Below, piece by piece: positions 7,579 to 16,833 of a stretch of DNA of 43,893 bases. The position numbers and the translations under genes were made by a program. The stretch is from Burkholderia sp. Leaf177 (GTDB lineage Bacteria > Pseudomonadota > Gammaproteobacteria > Burkholderiales > Burkholderiaceae): positions 221,381 to 265,273 of the forward strand of contig NZ_LMPF01000003.1 of NCBI RefSeq assembly GCF_001424345.1, given 5' to 3'. The stretch's first letter is position 1, and the number at the start of each line of letters is the position of its first letter. The notes under the pieces were generated by a model, which saw only the letters and a list, made by a program, of their open reading frames with translations, did no database searches and was not told the origin of the DNA.

Positions 7579-8052
7579 ATCATTCGATCGATGCAGCACG
7601 CATCTGACCGTGGTCAATTTTTACATCGGGACGGGTTGGAAGACGTCGCCGTAAGCGCGATAATCAGCGCTTCGTAACGGCTGGCTCCGGTGACATCACG
7701 GCCACTCAAGCACGTTTTTTTATGCCGATCTAAAATCGTTTCAGGCGGCATCAATTTAAATGCGCCGCCGACTAATAGAAGCATCGCAGGACCTTCGCTG
7801 CACCCTCGTAGCATCCGGACACTGTCCGGCCGAGCAACGCCATCCTTGCAACCATTCCTTCTATCGCAACGCGTGGAAGTCCTCTTCAGGACCTGCACGG
7901 CCCTTGCCCGCTTTATCCGGCGATCTCGTTCGCCGGCCCGGATGTTTCAGGCACGCGCCCGTCCAACAGGCCGATGACCGGAGCATTAAATATTCGTGTC
8001 AGGCACCGGCATTTCGCCTGGCACTTCTTTGCCCTTTTTCTGGAGCAATTCC
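7579..8052. other. Intergenic region, no gene seen
   Basis: This 474-bp gap has no frame with a credible start and composition. It contains an inverted repeat with arms GGCGGC (7744-7749) and GCCGCC (7764-7769) around an AT-rich centre including ATTTAAAT. Promoters for the alcohol dehydrogenase presumably lie at its right end. A TGGCAC/TTGC pair at 8019-8032 has the wrong spacing for sigma-54. Confidence 0.5.
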
Positions 8053-9108
8053 ATGTACAAGACCAACTCATATGCCGCACGTTCCGCCACCGAACCGCTC
8101 AGCCCCTTCGAGTTCGAGCGCCGCGACCTCACGCCGCACGATGTGCGTATCGACATCCTGTTCTGCGGCGTATGCCATTCGGACCTGCACACCGCTCGCG
8201 GCGAATGGGGCGGCACGGTGTATCCGAACGTTCCGGGCCATGAGATCGTCGGCCGTGTGGTCGAAGTCGGATCGGAAGTATCGAAGTTCAAGGTCGGACA
8301 GCTCGCGGGCGTCGGCTGCATGGTCGATTCATGCCGCACGTGCCCGAGTTGCCAGGAAGGCCTCGAGCAATATTGCGAAGGCAGCGGCTTCGTAGGCACG
8401 TACAACGGACCGGACAAACACACTGGCGGCGTGACCTACGGCGGTTATTCCACGCAGATCGTCGTCGATGAAGCCTTCACCCTGCACATCCCGGAAAACC
8501 TCGAACTCGCCGCCGTCGCGCCGCTGTTGTGCGCCGGCATCACGACCTACTCGCCGCTGCGCCACTGGAATATTCAGCCGGGGCAGAAGGTTGGTATCGT
8601 CGGATTGGGCGGCCTAGGGCACATGGGCGTGAAGATCGCCGCTGCGCTCGGCGCGCACGTGGTGCTGTTCACCACGTCACAAAGCAAGGTGGAAGACGGC
8701 AAGCGCCTCGGCGCGAATGAAGTGGTGATCTCGAAGGATCCGGAGCAGATGGCGAAGCACGTCAACAGCTTCGATTACATCCTGAACACGGTCGCCGCTT
8801 CCCATGATCTCGACGCGTTCGTGACGCTGCTCAAGCGCGATGGCGCCATGACGCTCGTCGGCGTGCCGGAACATCCGCATCCGTCGCCGTCCATCGGCAA
8901 CCTGATTTTCAAGCGCCGGTCGCTGACGGGTTCGCTGATTGGCGGTATCGCCGAAACGCAGGAGATGCTCGATTTCTGCGGCAAGCACGGAATTACGTCG
9001 GATATTGAAATGATCCGAATGGACGAAATCGATACCGCGTACGACCGGATGATCAAGAGCGACGTGAAATACCGCTTCGTGATCGACATGAGCTCGATCA
9101 AGCAATAA
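8053..9108 (+). CDS. Zinc-dependent alcohol dehydrogenase (cinnamyl-ADH / YahK-like)
   Basis: This 351-residue medium-chain dehydrogenase should reduce aldehydes with NADPH, as in the CAD/YahK group. The N terminus carries the catalytic zinc site (CGVCHSDLH, then PGHEIVGRV). The structural zinc lobe has four cysteines (CRTCPSCQEGLEQYC). The Rossmann motif is VGIVGLGGLGHMGVK, followed by FTTSQSK rather than an acidic residue, consistent with NADP(H) preference. The ATG at 8053 is preferred over in-frame codons upstream because TGGAG precedes it and family alignment starts there. It appears monocistronic, with a strong hairpin downstream at 9189-9227. Confidence 0.9.
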   Translation: MYKTNSYAARSATEPLSPFEFERRDLTPHDVRIDILFCGVCHSDLHTARGEWGGTVYPNVPGHEIVGRVVEVGSEVSKFKVGQLAGVGCMVDSCRTCPSCQEGLEQYCEGSGFVGTYNGPDKHTGGVTYGGYSTQIVVDEAFTLHIPENLELAAVAPLLCAGITTYSPLRHWNIQPGQKVGIVGLGGLGHMGVKIAAALGAHVVLFTTSQSKVEDGKRLGANEVVISKDPEQMAKHVNSFDYILNTVAASHDLDAFVTLLKRDGAMTLVGVPEHPHPSPSIGNLIFKRRSLTGSLIGGIAETQEMLDFCGKHGITSDIEMIRMDEIDTAYDRMIKSDVKYRFVIDMSSIKQ

Positions 9109-9188
9109 GCTAGACGGCTTTCGTTCTCTTTCGCCGGTTTCGGATTCCGCGTGATTCACGCCGATCTCCGAAGCCCGGCCGGAACGAC

Positions 9189-9227
9189 CGGGCGATGCAG
9201 GGCCGGCAACGGCCTTCGCATCGCCCG
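9189..9227 (+). terminator. Strong bulged hairpin with GCAA loop, probable terminator
   Basis: Outer arms CGGGCGATGC (9189-9198) and GCATCGCCCG (9218-9227) pair perfectly. An inner 7-bp stem, with one bulged C at its base, is capped by a GCAA tetraloop. A T5 run follows seven bases later (9234-9238), so it is an imperfect intrinsic terminator after the dehydrogenase. Confidence 0.55.
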
Positions 9228-9292
9228 TTACCGTTTTTGCGGCGGCTTTGTACATCGTCCAAGCGCGCGGCGCAAGTTTCCTGTTATCCGTC

Positions 9293-10717
9293 ATGCCAAC
9301 CCGAATGAATCGCGCGAATGTGGCGCCCAGCCTTTCCCGTCATGCCGTCGATACCGCCATTCTCGCGGCGCCGCTCGCCATTTCGCAGCTTTCGCAAATG
9401 GCAATGGGCGTGACCGACACCATCCTGCTCGGCTCGCTCGGCCCGGATTCGCTCGCGGCGGGCGGTCTCGGCGCGAACCTGTTTTTTGTCGTGGTCGTGC
9501 TGCTGCAGGGCGTGCTGACGTCGGTGAGCGTGTCTGTTTCGCACGCGCGCGGCGCGAATAACGATCATCTCGTACCGAATATCTACTGGACCGGTTTTGT
9601 CTTGTCGCTGCTGCTCGCCATTCCGGCGTTCATATTGCTGAGCTTCGCCGAGCCGATCCTGCTTGCGTTCCACGAACCCACAATGCTTGCTAAAAACGTC
9701 GGCGAATATTGCGCGGTGCTGCGCTGGGGCGCGCCCGGCAGCCTGATCGGGATCGGCATGATGCGCGCATTCCTGCCGGCAATCGGCGCGGCACGGCGGC
9801 TTTTGTGGGTATCGATTGGCGGCGTGTTCGTGAACGGCTTCCTGAACTACGGCTTGATTCACGGCGCCTACGGCCTGCCCCGCCTCGGTTTCCTGGGATC
9901 GGCGGTCGCAACCACCATCACCGTCTGGGGAACTGCACTCCTATTGGTCGCGTTCCTGCATTTGCGTCCGCGATTCAAGCATTTTGTCGCCGCGTCGCGT
10001 CCGCGCCTGCCATTAATGGGCGAGCTGTTTGGCATCGGCTGGCCGGTTGCGATCACCTATGGCGTTGAATCCACGTTGTTTCTCGCCACCGGCATGACCG
10101 TCGGAACGCTCGGCGAAGCGCCGCTCGCGGCGCACCAGATTGCGTTGAACGTGGCGTCGGTGGCGTTCATGGTGCCGCTTGCCATCGGCCAGGCGGCCAA
10201 TGTGCGCGTGGGGTACTGGATCGGCGCGGGCGTGCCGGTGGCCGCGCGCCATGCGGGGTTTGTCGCGCTCGCGCTCGGCGTGGCGTTCATGGCGTTGTCG
10301 GGCTGCGTGCTCGTGCTGGCGCCGCACGCGATCGTCGGGCTGTATCTGCATCTCGATGACCCGAAGAACGCCCAGACCGTCGCGCTGGCGGCCTCGCTGC
10401 TGGGCGTGGCCGCCGTGTTCCAGATCGTCGACGGCATGCAGACGGTGGCCTCCGGCGTGCTGCGCGGGTTGAAAGACACGCGCGTGCCCATGCTCGCCGC
10501 GGCGTTCGGCTATTGGGGCATCGGCTTTCCGACAGGTTATTTGCTGGCATTTCACTTCGGCGGCGGAACAAAAGGCCTGTGGTGGGGGCTGGCGGCCGGG
10601 CTGGCAAGCGTTGCAGCGTTGATGACTTTCCGTTTCGACCGGATGAGCCGCAAGCTCGTGGCCGGGAGCCCGTTGCCCGCCGAAAAAAACAGCCAGGCGT
10701 CACGTAATACGGCTTGA
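9293..10717 (+). CDS. MATE-family multidrug/Na+ antiporter (NorM-like)
   Basis: This inner-membrane exporter of about 474 residues has the twelve hydrophobic segments of the MATE family. The first carries the NorM-like start AAPLAISQLSQMAMGVTDTI. Two homologous halves are visible; the second begins near GIGWPVAITYGVESTLFLATG. MATE proteins expel cationic drugs in exchange for H+ or Na+. ATG 9293 is chosen over an upstream TTG (9248); ATG 9305 is an alternative. It is not obviously linked to neighbouring genes. Substrate cannot be predicted. Confidence 0.9.
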   Translation: MPTRMNRANVAPSLSRHAVDTAILAAPLAISQLSQMAMGVTDTILLGSLGPDSLAAGGLGANLFFVVVVLLQGVLTSVSVSVSHARGANNDHLVPNIYWTGFVLSLLLAIPAFILLSFAEPILLAFHEPTMLAKNVGEYCAVLRWGAPGSLIGIGMMRAFLPAIGAARRLLWVSIGGVFVNGFLNYGLIHGAYGLPRLGFLGSAVATTITVWGTALLLVAFLHLRPRFKHFVAASRPRLPLMGELFGIGWPVAITYGVESTLFLATGMTVGTLGEAPLAAHQIALNVASVAFMVPLAIGQAANVRVGYWIGAGVPVAARHAGFVALALGVAFMALSGCVLVLAPHAIVGLYLHLDDPKNAQTVALAASLLGVAAVFQIVDGMQTVASGVLRGLKDTRVPMLAAAFGYWGIGFPTGYLLAFHFGGGTKGLWWGLAAGLASVAALMTFRFDRMSRKLVAGSPLPAEKNSQASRNTA

Positions 10718-10759
10718 ACATGACGTTGCAGTAACGCCGCCGAATAAGTTAAGCAGGCA

Positions 10760-10865
10760 TTGTTGGTTGGAATCCAGGCATTCCCCGGATACGATCAAGC
10801 CGTCTCCTTGAGACTCATCCAGTAACAGGGGTATTAGGCCCGCTTCCTTGAAGCGGGCTTTTTTT
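10760..10865 (+). ncRNA. Candidate small RNA with UCCUUG-displaying hairpin loops
   Basis: The 342-bp gap 10718-11059 contains three successive hairpins. The first is GGAAT/ATTCC (10769-10784), the second GTCTC/GAGAC (10802-10814), and the third is a 9-bp terminator stem (10838-10858) followed by seven T. The second and third each expose UCCUUG around the loop, complementary to Shine-Dalgarno CAAGGA. This is the layout of SD-blocking sRNAs. No convincing promoter was found, so the RNA could also be processed from the exporter mRNA 3' end. The 5' boundary is approximate. Confidence 0.55.
10838..10865 (+). terminator. Intrinsic terminator (MATE gene and/or sRNA)
   Basis: Perfect arms GCCCGCTTC (10838-10846) and GAAGCGGGC (10850-10858) enclose CTT and are followed by seven T residues (10859-10865). 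Confidence 0.93.
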
Positions 10866-11059
10866 CGTCCGTCGATCTGTCGCGTCACCCATCCCACATT
10901 TTCACAATTCGTGGCTGTCCGCGTGTGAATACCCTGTTTTCCCATAAAATGGGTCCGCGTGATCCTCCGGCTTTTGAACGAGATCCAGCGCTGAGAACGA
11001 AAAGAAAGGCGTGTCTTTAGCGCCGCCAGATCATAAAAATCGCTCGGGAAAGAAGAGAA

Positions 11060-12736
11060 ATGGACGTGTCGCAACGCAGCAGGCAGTTATCGAAAAACGA
11101 AGCCTTTCATGCCGGGCCCAGCGGAATTTCGCGCTATTTGAAGCTCACCATTGCTGCTCTCGCTGTAGTCGCGCTCACCGCCTGCGCAACGCGGCCGCCG
11201 GCAAGCGCGTTCGATCATCCGGTCACGCACGCGCTCGCAGCCACGGCCGATACGCCGCTGCGCGCTGCTATCGCGCAAAAGGAAGCCGAACATCCCGGCA
11301 CATCCGGCGTGCGTTTGCTGCCAACCGGCACCGAAGCGCTGCAGGCGCGCATCGCGCTTGCCCGCGCCGCCACGAAAACGCTCGACATGCAGTACTACAT
11401 TGCGGAAGAGGACAATACGGGCAAGCTGCTGCTCGGCGCGGCGCTGTACGCCCCGGACCACGGCGTGAAGGTCCGGATGCTGGTGGATGACCTGAATTTC
11501 AAGGATATCGACAAGATCATGGCGACGCTGAATTCGCACGAGAACATCGATATCCGCGTTTTCAATCCGTTTGGCAGCGCGGCTCGGAGTTTCGGCGAAC
11601 GCACGCGCAACCTGTTCACGAACGTGGACCAGTTCACGCGCCGCATGCATAACAAGGCGATGATTTCGGACAACCAGATTGCGATCATCGGCGGCCGTAA
11701 TCTCGGCGATGAATATTTCAGCGCGAGTCCGACCATCCAGTTTCGCGATCTCGACGCGTTCGTGGCGGGACCGGCGACGCAGGAAATATCGGCGAGCTTC
11801 GACGACTATTGGAACAGTTCGATTGCGTATCCGCTACGCGCGCTCAACAAGCAGAAATTCGATCCCGCCGATCTCGATAAAACCCGCGCCGACCTTCGCC
11901 AGCACTGGAAAGAACAAGCCGATCCGTTGAACGCGAAACCGCTGAACGCCACGCCGCTTGCTCAGCAGATCGCGCAGGACAGCCTCGGTCTCACGTGGGC
12001 GCGCACGGAATTCAAAGCCGATTCGCCGGTCAAGATCGAGCATCCCGATCCGGACTACAAAAGCCCGCCTCTGGAACGTCTCATAGAATTGTCGAACGAG
12101 GCGAAGAGCAGCGTCTTGATCGTGTCGCCGTATTTCGTGCCTCACGACGAAGGCGTCAAGGCGCTTGCCGCGATCACCGGCAAAGGCGTGAAGGTCGAAG
12201 TGCTGACAAACTCGCTTGCTGCCACCGACGCCGTCGCGGTCCAGGCGGGTTACGCGCCCTATCGCGTGCCAATGCTGAAGGCCGGCGTGGAACTGTACGA
12301 ACTGAAACCCGTGATCGCCGAGGGCGCCGGCCAGCCGCGCGCCGGACTGTTCGGGTCGCAATCGCGCTCGAGTCTGCACGCCAAGGCTTATGTGATCGAC
12401 CGCAGTATCCTCGTCATCGGCTCGATAAACCTCGATCCGCGTTCGGCGTCGCTCAACACGGAACTCGTGCTGATCGTCTATAACCAGGAAATTGCCCGCG
12501 AAGCCGCCGAGTTGTTCGATCGCGGCATTGCGCCGGCAACGTCGTATCGTGTGGAGCTCGCACCTCCCGCAGGACTGGGCGGCCTCCAGAACATCGGCTC
12601 GTCGACGTCGCGGCTCATCTGGATCACCGAAGAAAACGGCCAGATGCGCACGTATGACTTCGATCCGCAAGCCGGCTTGTACCGCAACCTGCTGACGGGC
12701 TTGTTCACGTTATTGCCTGTCGACGCTCAACTCTGA
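11060..12736 (+). CDS. Phospholipase D-family lipoprotein, cardiolipin synthase C-like
   Basis: The 558-residue protein has two HKD catalytic motifs: [20 protein letters not shown] (about residue 196) and [20 protein letters not shown] (about 440). It therefore belongs to the two-domain PLD superfamily like E. coli ClsC, which makes cardiolipin by phosphatidyl transfer. The N terminus is a basic stretch followed by a lipoprotein signal with lipobox LTAC ([20 protein letters not shown]), so it should be membrane-anchored on the periplasmic side. No ymdB-like partner gene is adjacent. GAAGAG lies just upstream of the ATG. Synthase versus hydrolase activity is not decided by sequence. Confidence 0.88.
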   Translation: MDVSQRSRQLSKNEAFHAGPSGISRYLKLTIAALAVVALTACATRPPASAFDHPVTHALAATADTPLRAAIAQKEAEHPGTSGVRLLPTGTEALQARIALARAATKTLDMQYYIAEEDNTGKLLLGAALYAPDHGVKVRMLVDDLNFKDIDKIMATLNSHENIDIRVFNPFGSAARSFGERTRNLFTNVDQFTRRMHNKAMISDNQIAIIGGRNLGDEYFSASPTIQFRDLDAFVAGPATQEISASFDDYWNSSIAYPLRALNKQKFDPADLDKTRADLRQHWKEQADPLNAKPLNATPLAQQIAQDSLGLTWARTEFKADSPVKIEHPDPDYKSPPLERLIELSNEAKSSVLIVSPYFVPHDEGVKALAAITGKGVKVEVLTNSLAATDAVAVQAGYAPYRVPMLKAGVELYELKPVIAEGAGQPRAGLFGSQSRSSLHAKAYVIDRSILVIGSINLDPRSASLNTELVLIVYNQEIAREAAELFDRGIAPATSYRVELAPPAGLGGLQNIGSSTSRLIWITEENGQMRTYDFDPQAGLYRNLLTGLFTLLPVDAQL

Positions 12737-12774
12737 GCATCACGTTTCAACCGAACCTGAAGGAGCAAGTAGTC

Positions 12775-14169
12775 ATGACGGACAACGCAAGACTCGAGAA
12801 AGACACCTTCGGCGAAATCGCCGTGCCGAACGAGAAACTCTGGGGCGCGCAGACGCAACGCTCGTTGCAGAACTTCAAGATCTCGAGCGAAAAACAATCG
12901 CCGGAATTGATCGATGCCCTCGCGATCGTCAAACGCGCTTCGGCGGAAGTGAATGCAGAACTAAAAGTGCTCGCCGACGATAAAGCGAAAGCCATCATCG
13001 CCGCCGCCGATGAAATCCTCGCCGGCAAGCATCCGGACGAATTCCCGCTTGCCGTGTGGCAAACGGGTTCGGGCACGCAGTCGAACATGAACCTGAACGA
13101 GGTGATCGCGAATCGCGCGAGCGAACTGATGGGCGGCGAACGCGGCGAGGCGCGCAAGGTTCATCCGAATGACGATGTGAATCGCGGGCAATCATCGAAC
13201 GATGTGTTCCCGACCGCCATGCACATCGCGGCGGCTGTCGCGATCGTCAAGCATCTGGTGCCGTCGCTGAAAACCTTGCGCGCAACGCTCGATAAAAAAT
13301 CGAAGGACTTCGATTCGATCGTGAAAATTGGCCGCACGCATTTGCAGGACGCAACGCCGCTGACGCTCGGACAGGAGTTTTCGGGTTACGTCGCGCAACT
13401 GGATCAGGGGATCCGCCACGTTGAATCGACGTTGCCGCATTTGTATCAGCTGGCGCTCGGCGGCACGGCGGTCGGCACGGGTTTGAACGCGCATCCCGAA
13501 TTCGCGGTGAAGGTCGCGAACGTGATCGGCAAGCTGACCGGCCTGCCCTTCGAAACCGCGCCGAACAAGTTCGAAGTCATGGCCGCCGCCGACGCGCTTG
13601 TGTTCGCGCACGGCGCGCTCAAGACCATCGCGGCGGGTTTGATGAAGATCGCCAATGACATCCGCTGGCTCGCGAGCGGCCCGCGCTGCGGCTTGGGCGA
13701 ATTATCGATTCCGGAAAACGAACCGGGCAGCTCGATCATGCCGGGCAAGGTCAATCCCACGCAATCCGAAGCCGTGACCATGTTGTGCTGCCAGGTTTTC
13801 GGCAATGACGTCGCCGTGAATATCGGCGGCGCGAGCGGCAATTTCGAGCTGAACGTGTTCCGCCCGATGATCGCGCACAACGTATTGCAGTCCGTGCGTC
13901 TTCTCGCCGATGGCGCGCAAAGTTTCAACGACAACTGCGCGGTTGGTATCGAGCCGAACAAGCCGCGTATCGAGAGTTTGCTGAACGAATCGCTGATGCT
14001 GGTGACGGCGCTGAATCCGCATATTGGCTACGACAAGGCCGCGAAGATTGCGAAGCAGGCGCATAAGGAAGGGACGACGCTGAAGGCTTCCGCGCTCAAG
14101 CTCGGCTACGTGACCGAAGCCGAGTTCGACGAGTGGGTGAAGCCGGAAGAGATGGTCGGGAAGAAATAA
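12775..14169 (+). CDS. fumC: Class II fumarate hydratase
   Basis: This TCA-cycle enzyme converts fumarate to L-malate and needs no iron-sulfur cluster. The 464-residue product matches FumC length. It carries the signature [11 protein letters not shown], the substrate-binding GSGTQSNMN and [19 protein letters not shown], and the catalytic segment [17 protein letters not shown] precedes the ATG at good spacing. It lies 38 bp after the PLD gene on the same strand and could be read through from it, though the functions differ. It converges with the methyltransferase gene, with a weak hairpin (GCAGCGGT/ACCGCTGC, 14179-14207) between them. Confidence 0.96.
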   Translation: MTDNARLEKDTFGEIAVPNEKLWGAQTQRSLQNFKISSEKQSPELIDALAIVKRASAEVNAELKVLADDKAKAIIAAADEILAGKHPDEFPLAVWQTGSGTQSNMNLNEVIANRASELMGGERGEARKVHPNDDVNRGQSSNDVFPTAMHIAAAVAIVKHLVPSLKTLRATLDKKSKDFDSIVKIGRTHLQDATPLTLGQEFSGYVAQLDQGIRHVESTLPHLYQLALGGTAVGTGLNAHPEFAVKVANVIGKLTGLPFETAPNKFEVMAAADALVFAHGALKTIAAGLMKIANDIRWLASGPRCGLGELSIPENEPGSSIMPGKVNPTQSEAVTMLCCQVFGNDVAVNIGGASGNFELNVFRPMIAHNVLQSVRLLADGAQSFNDNCAVGIEPNKPRIESLLNESLMLVTALNPHIGYDKAAKIAKQAHKEGTTLKASALKLGYVTEAEFDEWVKPEEMVGKK

Positions 14170-14222
14170 AGCCGGGTTGCAGCGGTTGAGCGTGTATCGA
14201 CCGCTGCGTTGGCTGGTTGGAT

Positions 14223-15776
14223 TTATCGAGCGGCAGTTTTTCGCGCGGCCATGAAACCCAGTTCGACGGCATGCGCGAGCAGCGTCTTCCCGGAGTCTTC
14301 GAGGATATGACCAAGACGCTGGTCCGTGTCTTCTTCGGCCACGTCAACATCGCCGACGCGTAATTTCAGGCCCGTCGCGGCCAATGAGCGCTTCACGCGC
14401 GCGACCAGTTCGTCTTGATCCTTGGTCAGTGCTTTTACCGGATCGGCTTTTGCATGCAGCGAAGCGAGTATCAACTGATCCAGCACGCTGACTCCCGCGC
14501 CTCCGCCTTGCCGGGGCGACGCCAATGCGCCCCAGACCTCACCGCGTTCAATGCGCGACAGCAAGATTGCATTGAGCCGGTCCGCTGCCGCGCGCGGTTG
14601 TTCCGCGCCGTAACGCACCATGGTCTCGCCAACGGCAATCGACAAACGCAGCATTTTCAGAATGGAGTCGAGCGACAGTCCAGCGAGCTCGGGTGCATCG
14701 AAGACTTGCGCCAGCGTCGTTTCCGAGCGGTGCAGCAAATCGAATAACACCTTGTGCGAGTTGTCGGTGCGGGTGATCGTGGCGTGCTCCACACTCACCT
14801 CCGGCTTGAAGACCGCCGACGCGTTGCCCCACAAATAAACGTGACGCCCTTGTTCGCGCAGACGGATATCGCTGAGTTGCGCCTTGCCGCGCACGAAGAT
14901 GTCCGAGCGGAATCCACGATTCGCAAAATAATCGCGCAACTCTTCCGCCTCGATAGGATCGTTGACCGTTTCCAGCATCTGCCGCTGGTCGTCTCCGAGC
15001 CACGGAACAGGCGTCATATGCGCGAATCGCGCGCTGCCGGCAAAGCTCAGCTTTGCTTCCGCCATTTCGCGCGCAATGTCGGTGATATGAAACGGCGTCC
15101 ACTTTGCATGCAGGTATTCGTGAACGAGATAGTTTTTGTTGAGATCGTTGAAACCATTGACGCGTCCCGTTGAATCCGGGTTGCGCGTGAAATGCAGTGC
15201 TTCCAGATTCTTTACTTTTGTGGCCAGTTCACTGGCTTTCTCCCATGCGTCGCCGCCCTTTCCTGCGCCAAGCATCAACAAGCGTTGCAGCGGCTGAATC
15301 TGCGCGCATCCGACCATGGCGTTGTAGCTGATTTGCACCACACCGCCCGGCTTCAGATAGCGCGTGAGGAACTGCATGATCTGCGCGCGCGTTTCGTCCG
15401 ATACCCACGAGATGATGCCGTGCAACGTGATGAAGTCGAACAAGGGCAGATCGACCTTGCCTTGTGCAAGATCGCCGAAGCCGTTTTCAAGCAAGGTGAG
15501 GTTCGGCAGCCGCGCTTCGTCGCGCACGGATGACGCGCTGAGAACATGCAACGGGTTGAAATCGCAGGCGTAAAACTCGCCGTTCGGATGCGTCGCGGCC
15601 AGGATCAGCGACGTCAATCCCTGACCGAACCCAAGTTCGCAATACGTGAATTTCTCGATCGATGGCGGCTGTACGCGCTGCATCACAAGACACGCATTCA
15701 GGAAACTCGGGCTTTGTTCCTGGTAATAGCCAGTCGTGTAAGCAACGGAGCTGTTGTAGCCGGCCGTCCAGGTCAT
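14223..15776 (-). CDS. Class I SAM methyltransferase with methyltransferase regulatory domain
   Basis: The 517-residue protein opens with a Rossmann methyltransferase domain (about residues 30-200). Motif I is YCELGFGQGLTSLILA, then YACDFNPLH (motif II, acidic ribose contact) and FDFITLHGIISWVSDE (motif IV region). A middle domain (about 210-300) resembles the methyltransferase regulatory domain found in bacterial proteins of this build. The C-terminal 200 residues are helical without a recognised fold. The substrate is unknown. The start at ATG 15776 places motif I about 45 residues in, as usual. Gene neighbours give no pathway clue. Confidence 0.85.
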   Translation of the reverse strand: MTWTAGYNSSVAYTTGYYQEQSPSFLNACLVMQRVQPPSIEKFTYCELGFGQGLTSLILAATHPNGEFYACDFNPLHVLSASSVRDEARLPNLTLLENGFGDLAQGKVDLPLFDFITLHGIISWVSDETRAQIMQFLTRYLKPGGVVQISYNAMVGCAQIQPLQRLLMLGAGKGGDAWEKASELATKVKNLEALHFTRNPDSTGRVNGFNDLNKNYLVHEYLHAKWTPFHITDIAREMAEAKLSFAGSARFAHMTPVPWLGDDQRQMLETVNDPIEAEELRDYFANRGFRSDIFVRGKAQLSDIRLREQGRHVYLWGNASAVFKPEVSVEHATITRTDNSHKVLFDLLHRSETTLAQVFDAPELAGLSLDSILKMLRLSIAVGETMVRYGAEQPRAAADRLNAILLSRIERGEVWGALASPRQGGGAGVSVLDQLILASLHAKADPVKALTKDQDELVARVKRSLAATGLKLRVGDVDVAEEDTDQRLGHILEDSGKTLLAHAVELGFMAARKTAAR

Positions 15777-15912
15777 GGTAGTTCCTCATTCAGATTGTGT
15801 TTGCGCCCGGCCTCATTTGCGGCCTTACGCTCGGTGCGCCGAACTATGCCTACAACGCACACATTCATGAATGAGAAACGTCTTATTTACTTGTTTTATC
15901 GCGTCTAAATTT

Positions 15913-16440
15913 CTAGACTTTGCCCGCGGCGACTTCTTCCGGCTTCAATTCCACGATGGCATCGAGCGCGTCCTTCACATCCATCGCGTATTTTGCGAGG
16001 CGCTTCTGCTCGTCGGTCACGGGCACAAAGGACGGCACCGGCACCGGTTTGCCCTGTTCATCGACGGCAACGAAGACCATCAGGCAATCAGTCGTTTGCT
16101 GCAATACGCCGCTCTTCGGGTCGCCGGCATGCACGGAGATATGCAGATGCATGCTCGTGCGCCCGGTGGCGACAACCCGTGCCCGCAACTCCACGAGATT
16201 GCCAACCAGGATTGGCCGGCGAAAGCGGATGTTGCCCACGCTCACGGTCACGCAGTATCGGCCGGACCAGACGGCGGCGCACGCGTAGGCCGTCTCGTCC
16301 ATCCACTTCATCAGCGCGCCGCCGTGAACCTTGCCGCCGAAGTTGACGGACGTAGGCTCGGCGAGAAACCGGAACGTGGTTTCGGACCGGTCGCTGATGG
16401 GGGCATCGGTGGAATTCGAAAGCGGCGCTGTAGTGTTCAT
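15913..16440 (-). CDS. Hotdog-fold acyl-CoA thioesterase (YciA/BACH-like)
   Basis: The 175-residue single hotdog domain hydrolyses acyl-CoA to free acid and CoA. It carries FGGKVHGGALMKWMDETAY, containing the conserved Gly-rich turn and catalytic Asp, followed by VSVGNIRFRRPILVGNLVEL. This closely resembles YciA and the BACH-type thioesterases. ATG 16440 is preferred over GTG 16455, though neither has a clear Shine-Dalgarno. The C-terminal tail (VELKPEEVAAGKV) is polar. Substrate range is not predictable. It stands apart from the fatty-acid oxidation genes at the right end of the window. Confidence 0.9.
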   Translation of the reverse strand: MNTTAPLSNSTDAPISDRSETTFRFLAEPTSVNFGGKVHGGALMKWMDETAYACAAVWSGRYCVTVSVGNIRFRRPILVGNLVELRARVVATGRTSMHLHISVHAGDPKSGVLQQTTDCLMVFVAVDEQGKPVPVPSFVPVTDEQKRLAKYAMDVKDALDAIVELKPEEVAAGKV

Positions 16441-16543
16441 GAGGATGTGCGGCACGCCCAGCGGCGCTGCCCGGCAAAGTGAAGTTGCCGGAATTATACG
16501 AGTCCCAAAATATGGACGGGTTCAGGGCAAGACGCGCGTTTCC

Positions 16544-16696
16544 CTACTTGCGCACGGAAATGCCTTCGTCGATAACCCCATACATGGTGATGCCGCTCGA
16601 CCCGCCCGCCGAAGACGAGCCACCCGAAGTCCCGGCGCAACCCGCACACACGGCACACACTGCGGCAAGCAGCGCGACTACCCAAAGTTTCAGCAT
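16544..16696 (-). CDS. 50-residue putative lipoprotein
   Basis: A 51-codon minus-strand frame with AGGGGA eight bases before ATG encodes MLKLWVVALLAAVCAVCAGC, a short lipoprotein signal with lipobox CAGC. A Gly/Ser-rich linker and a terminal segment GITMYGVIDEGISVRK follow. The hydrophobic signal, lipobox, good ribosome site and structured ending make it a credible gene despite its size. Function unknown. The end sequence resembles tails I recall in other small Burkholderia lipoproteins. It is 103 bp upstream of the thioesterase start and in the same direction. Confidence 0.75.
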   Translation of the reverse strand: MLKLWVVALLAAVCAVCAGCAGTSGGSSSAGGSSGITMYGVIDEGISVRK

Positions 16697-16833
16697 GAAA
16701 ATCCCCTGCAAGACCGCACTTCAATACGAATCCGCATTTTAGCCCCGTGGTCGTGGTGCATTGTTACTTCACGTCTCAGTGAAACATCGCGTGCGCCGTG
16801 ACGCTAAAGTAGAGTCAATCGAAGGAGGTTTTC

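Noticed and set aside
8019..8032. Sigma-54 promoter before the alcohol dehydrogenase
   Set aside because: TGGCAC and TTGC are separated by four bases instead of five. The GG to GC spacing is strict, so this is probably chance.
7690..8395. Open frames in and across the 7579-8052 gap
   Set aside because: They lack ribosome sites, have Arg/Ser/Pro-rich low-quality sequence and overlap the confident alcohol dehydrogenase gene.
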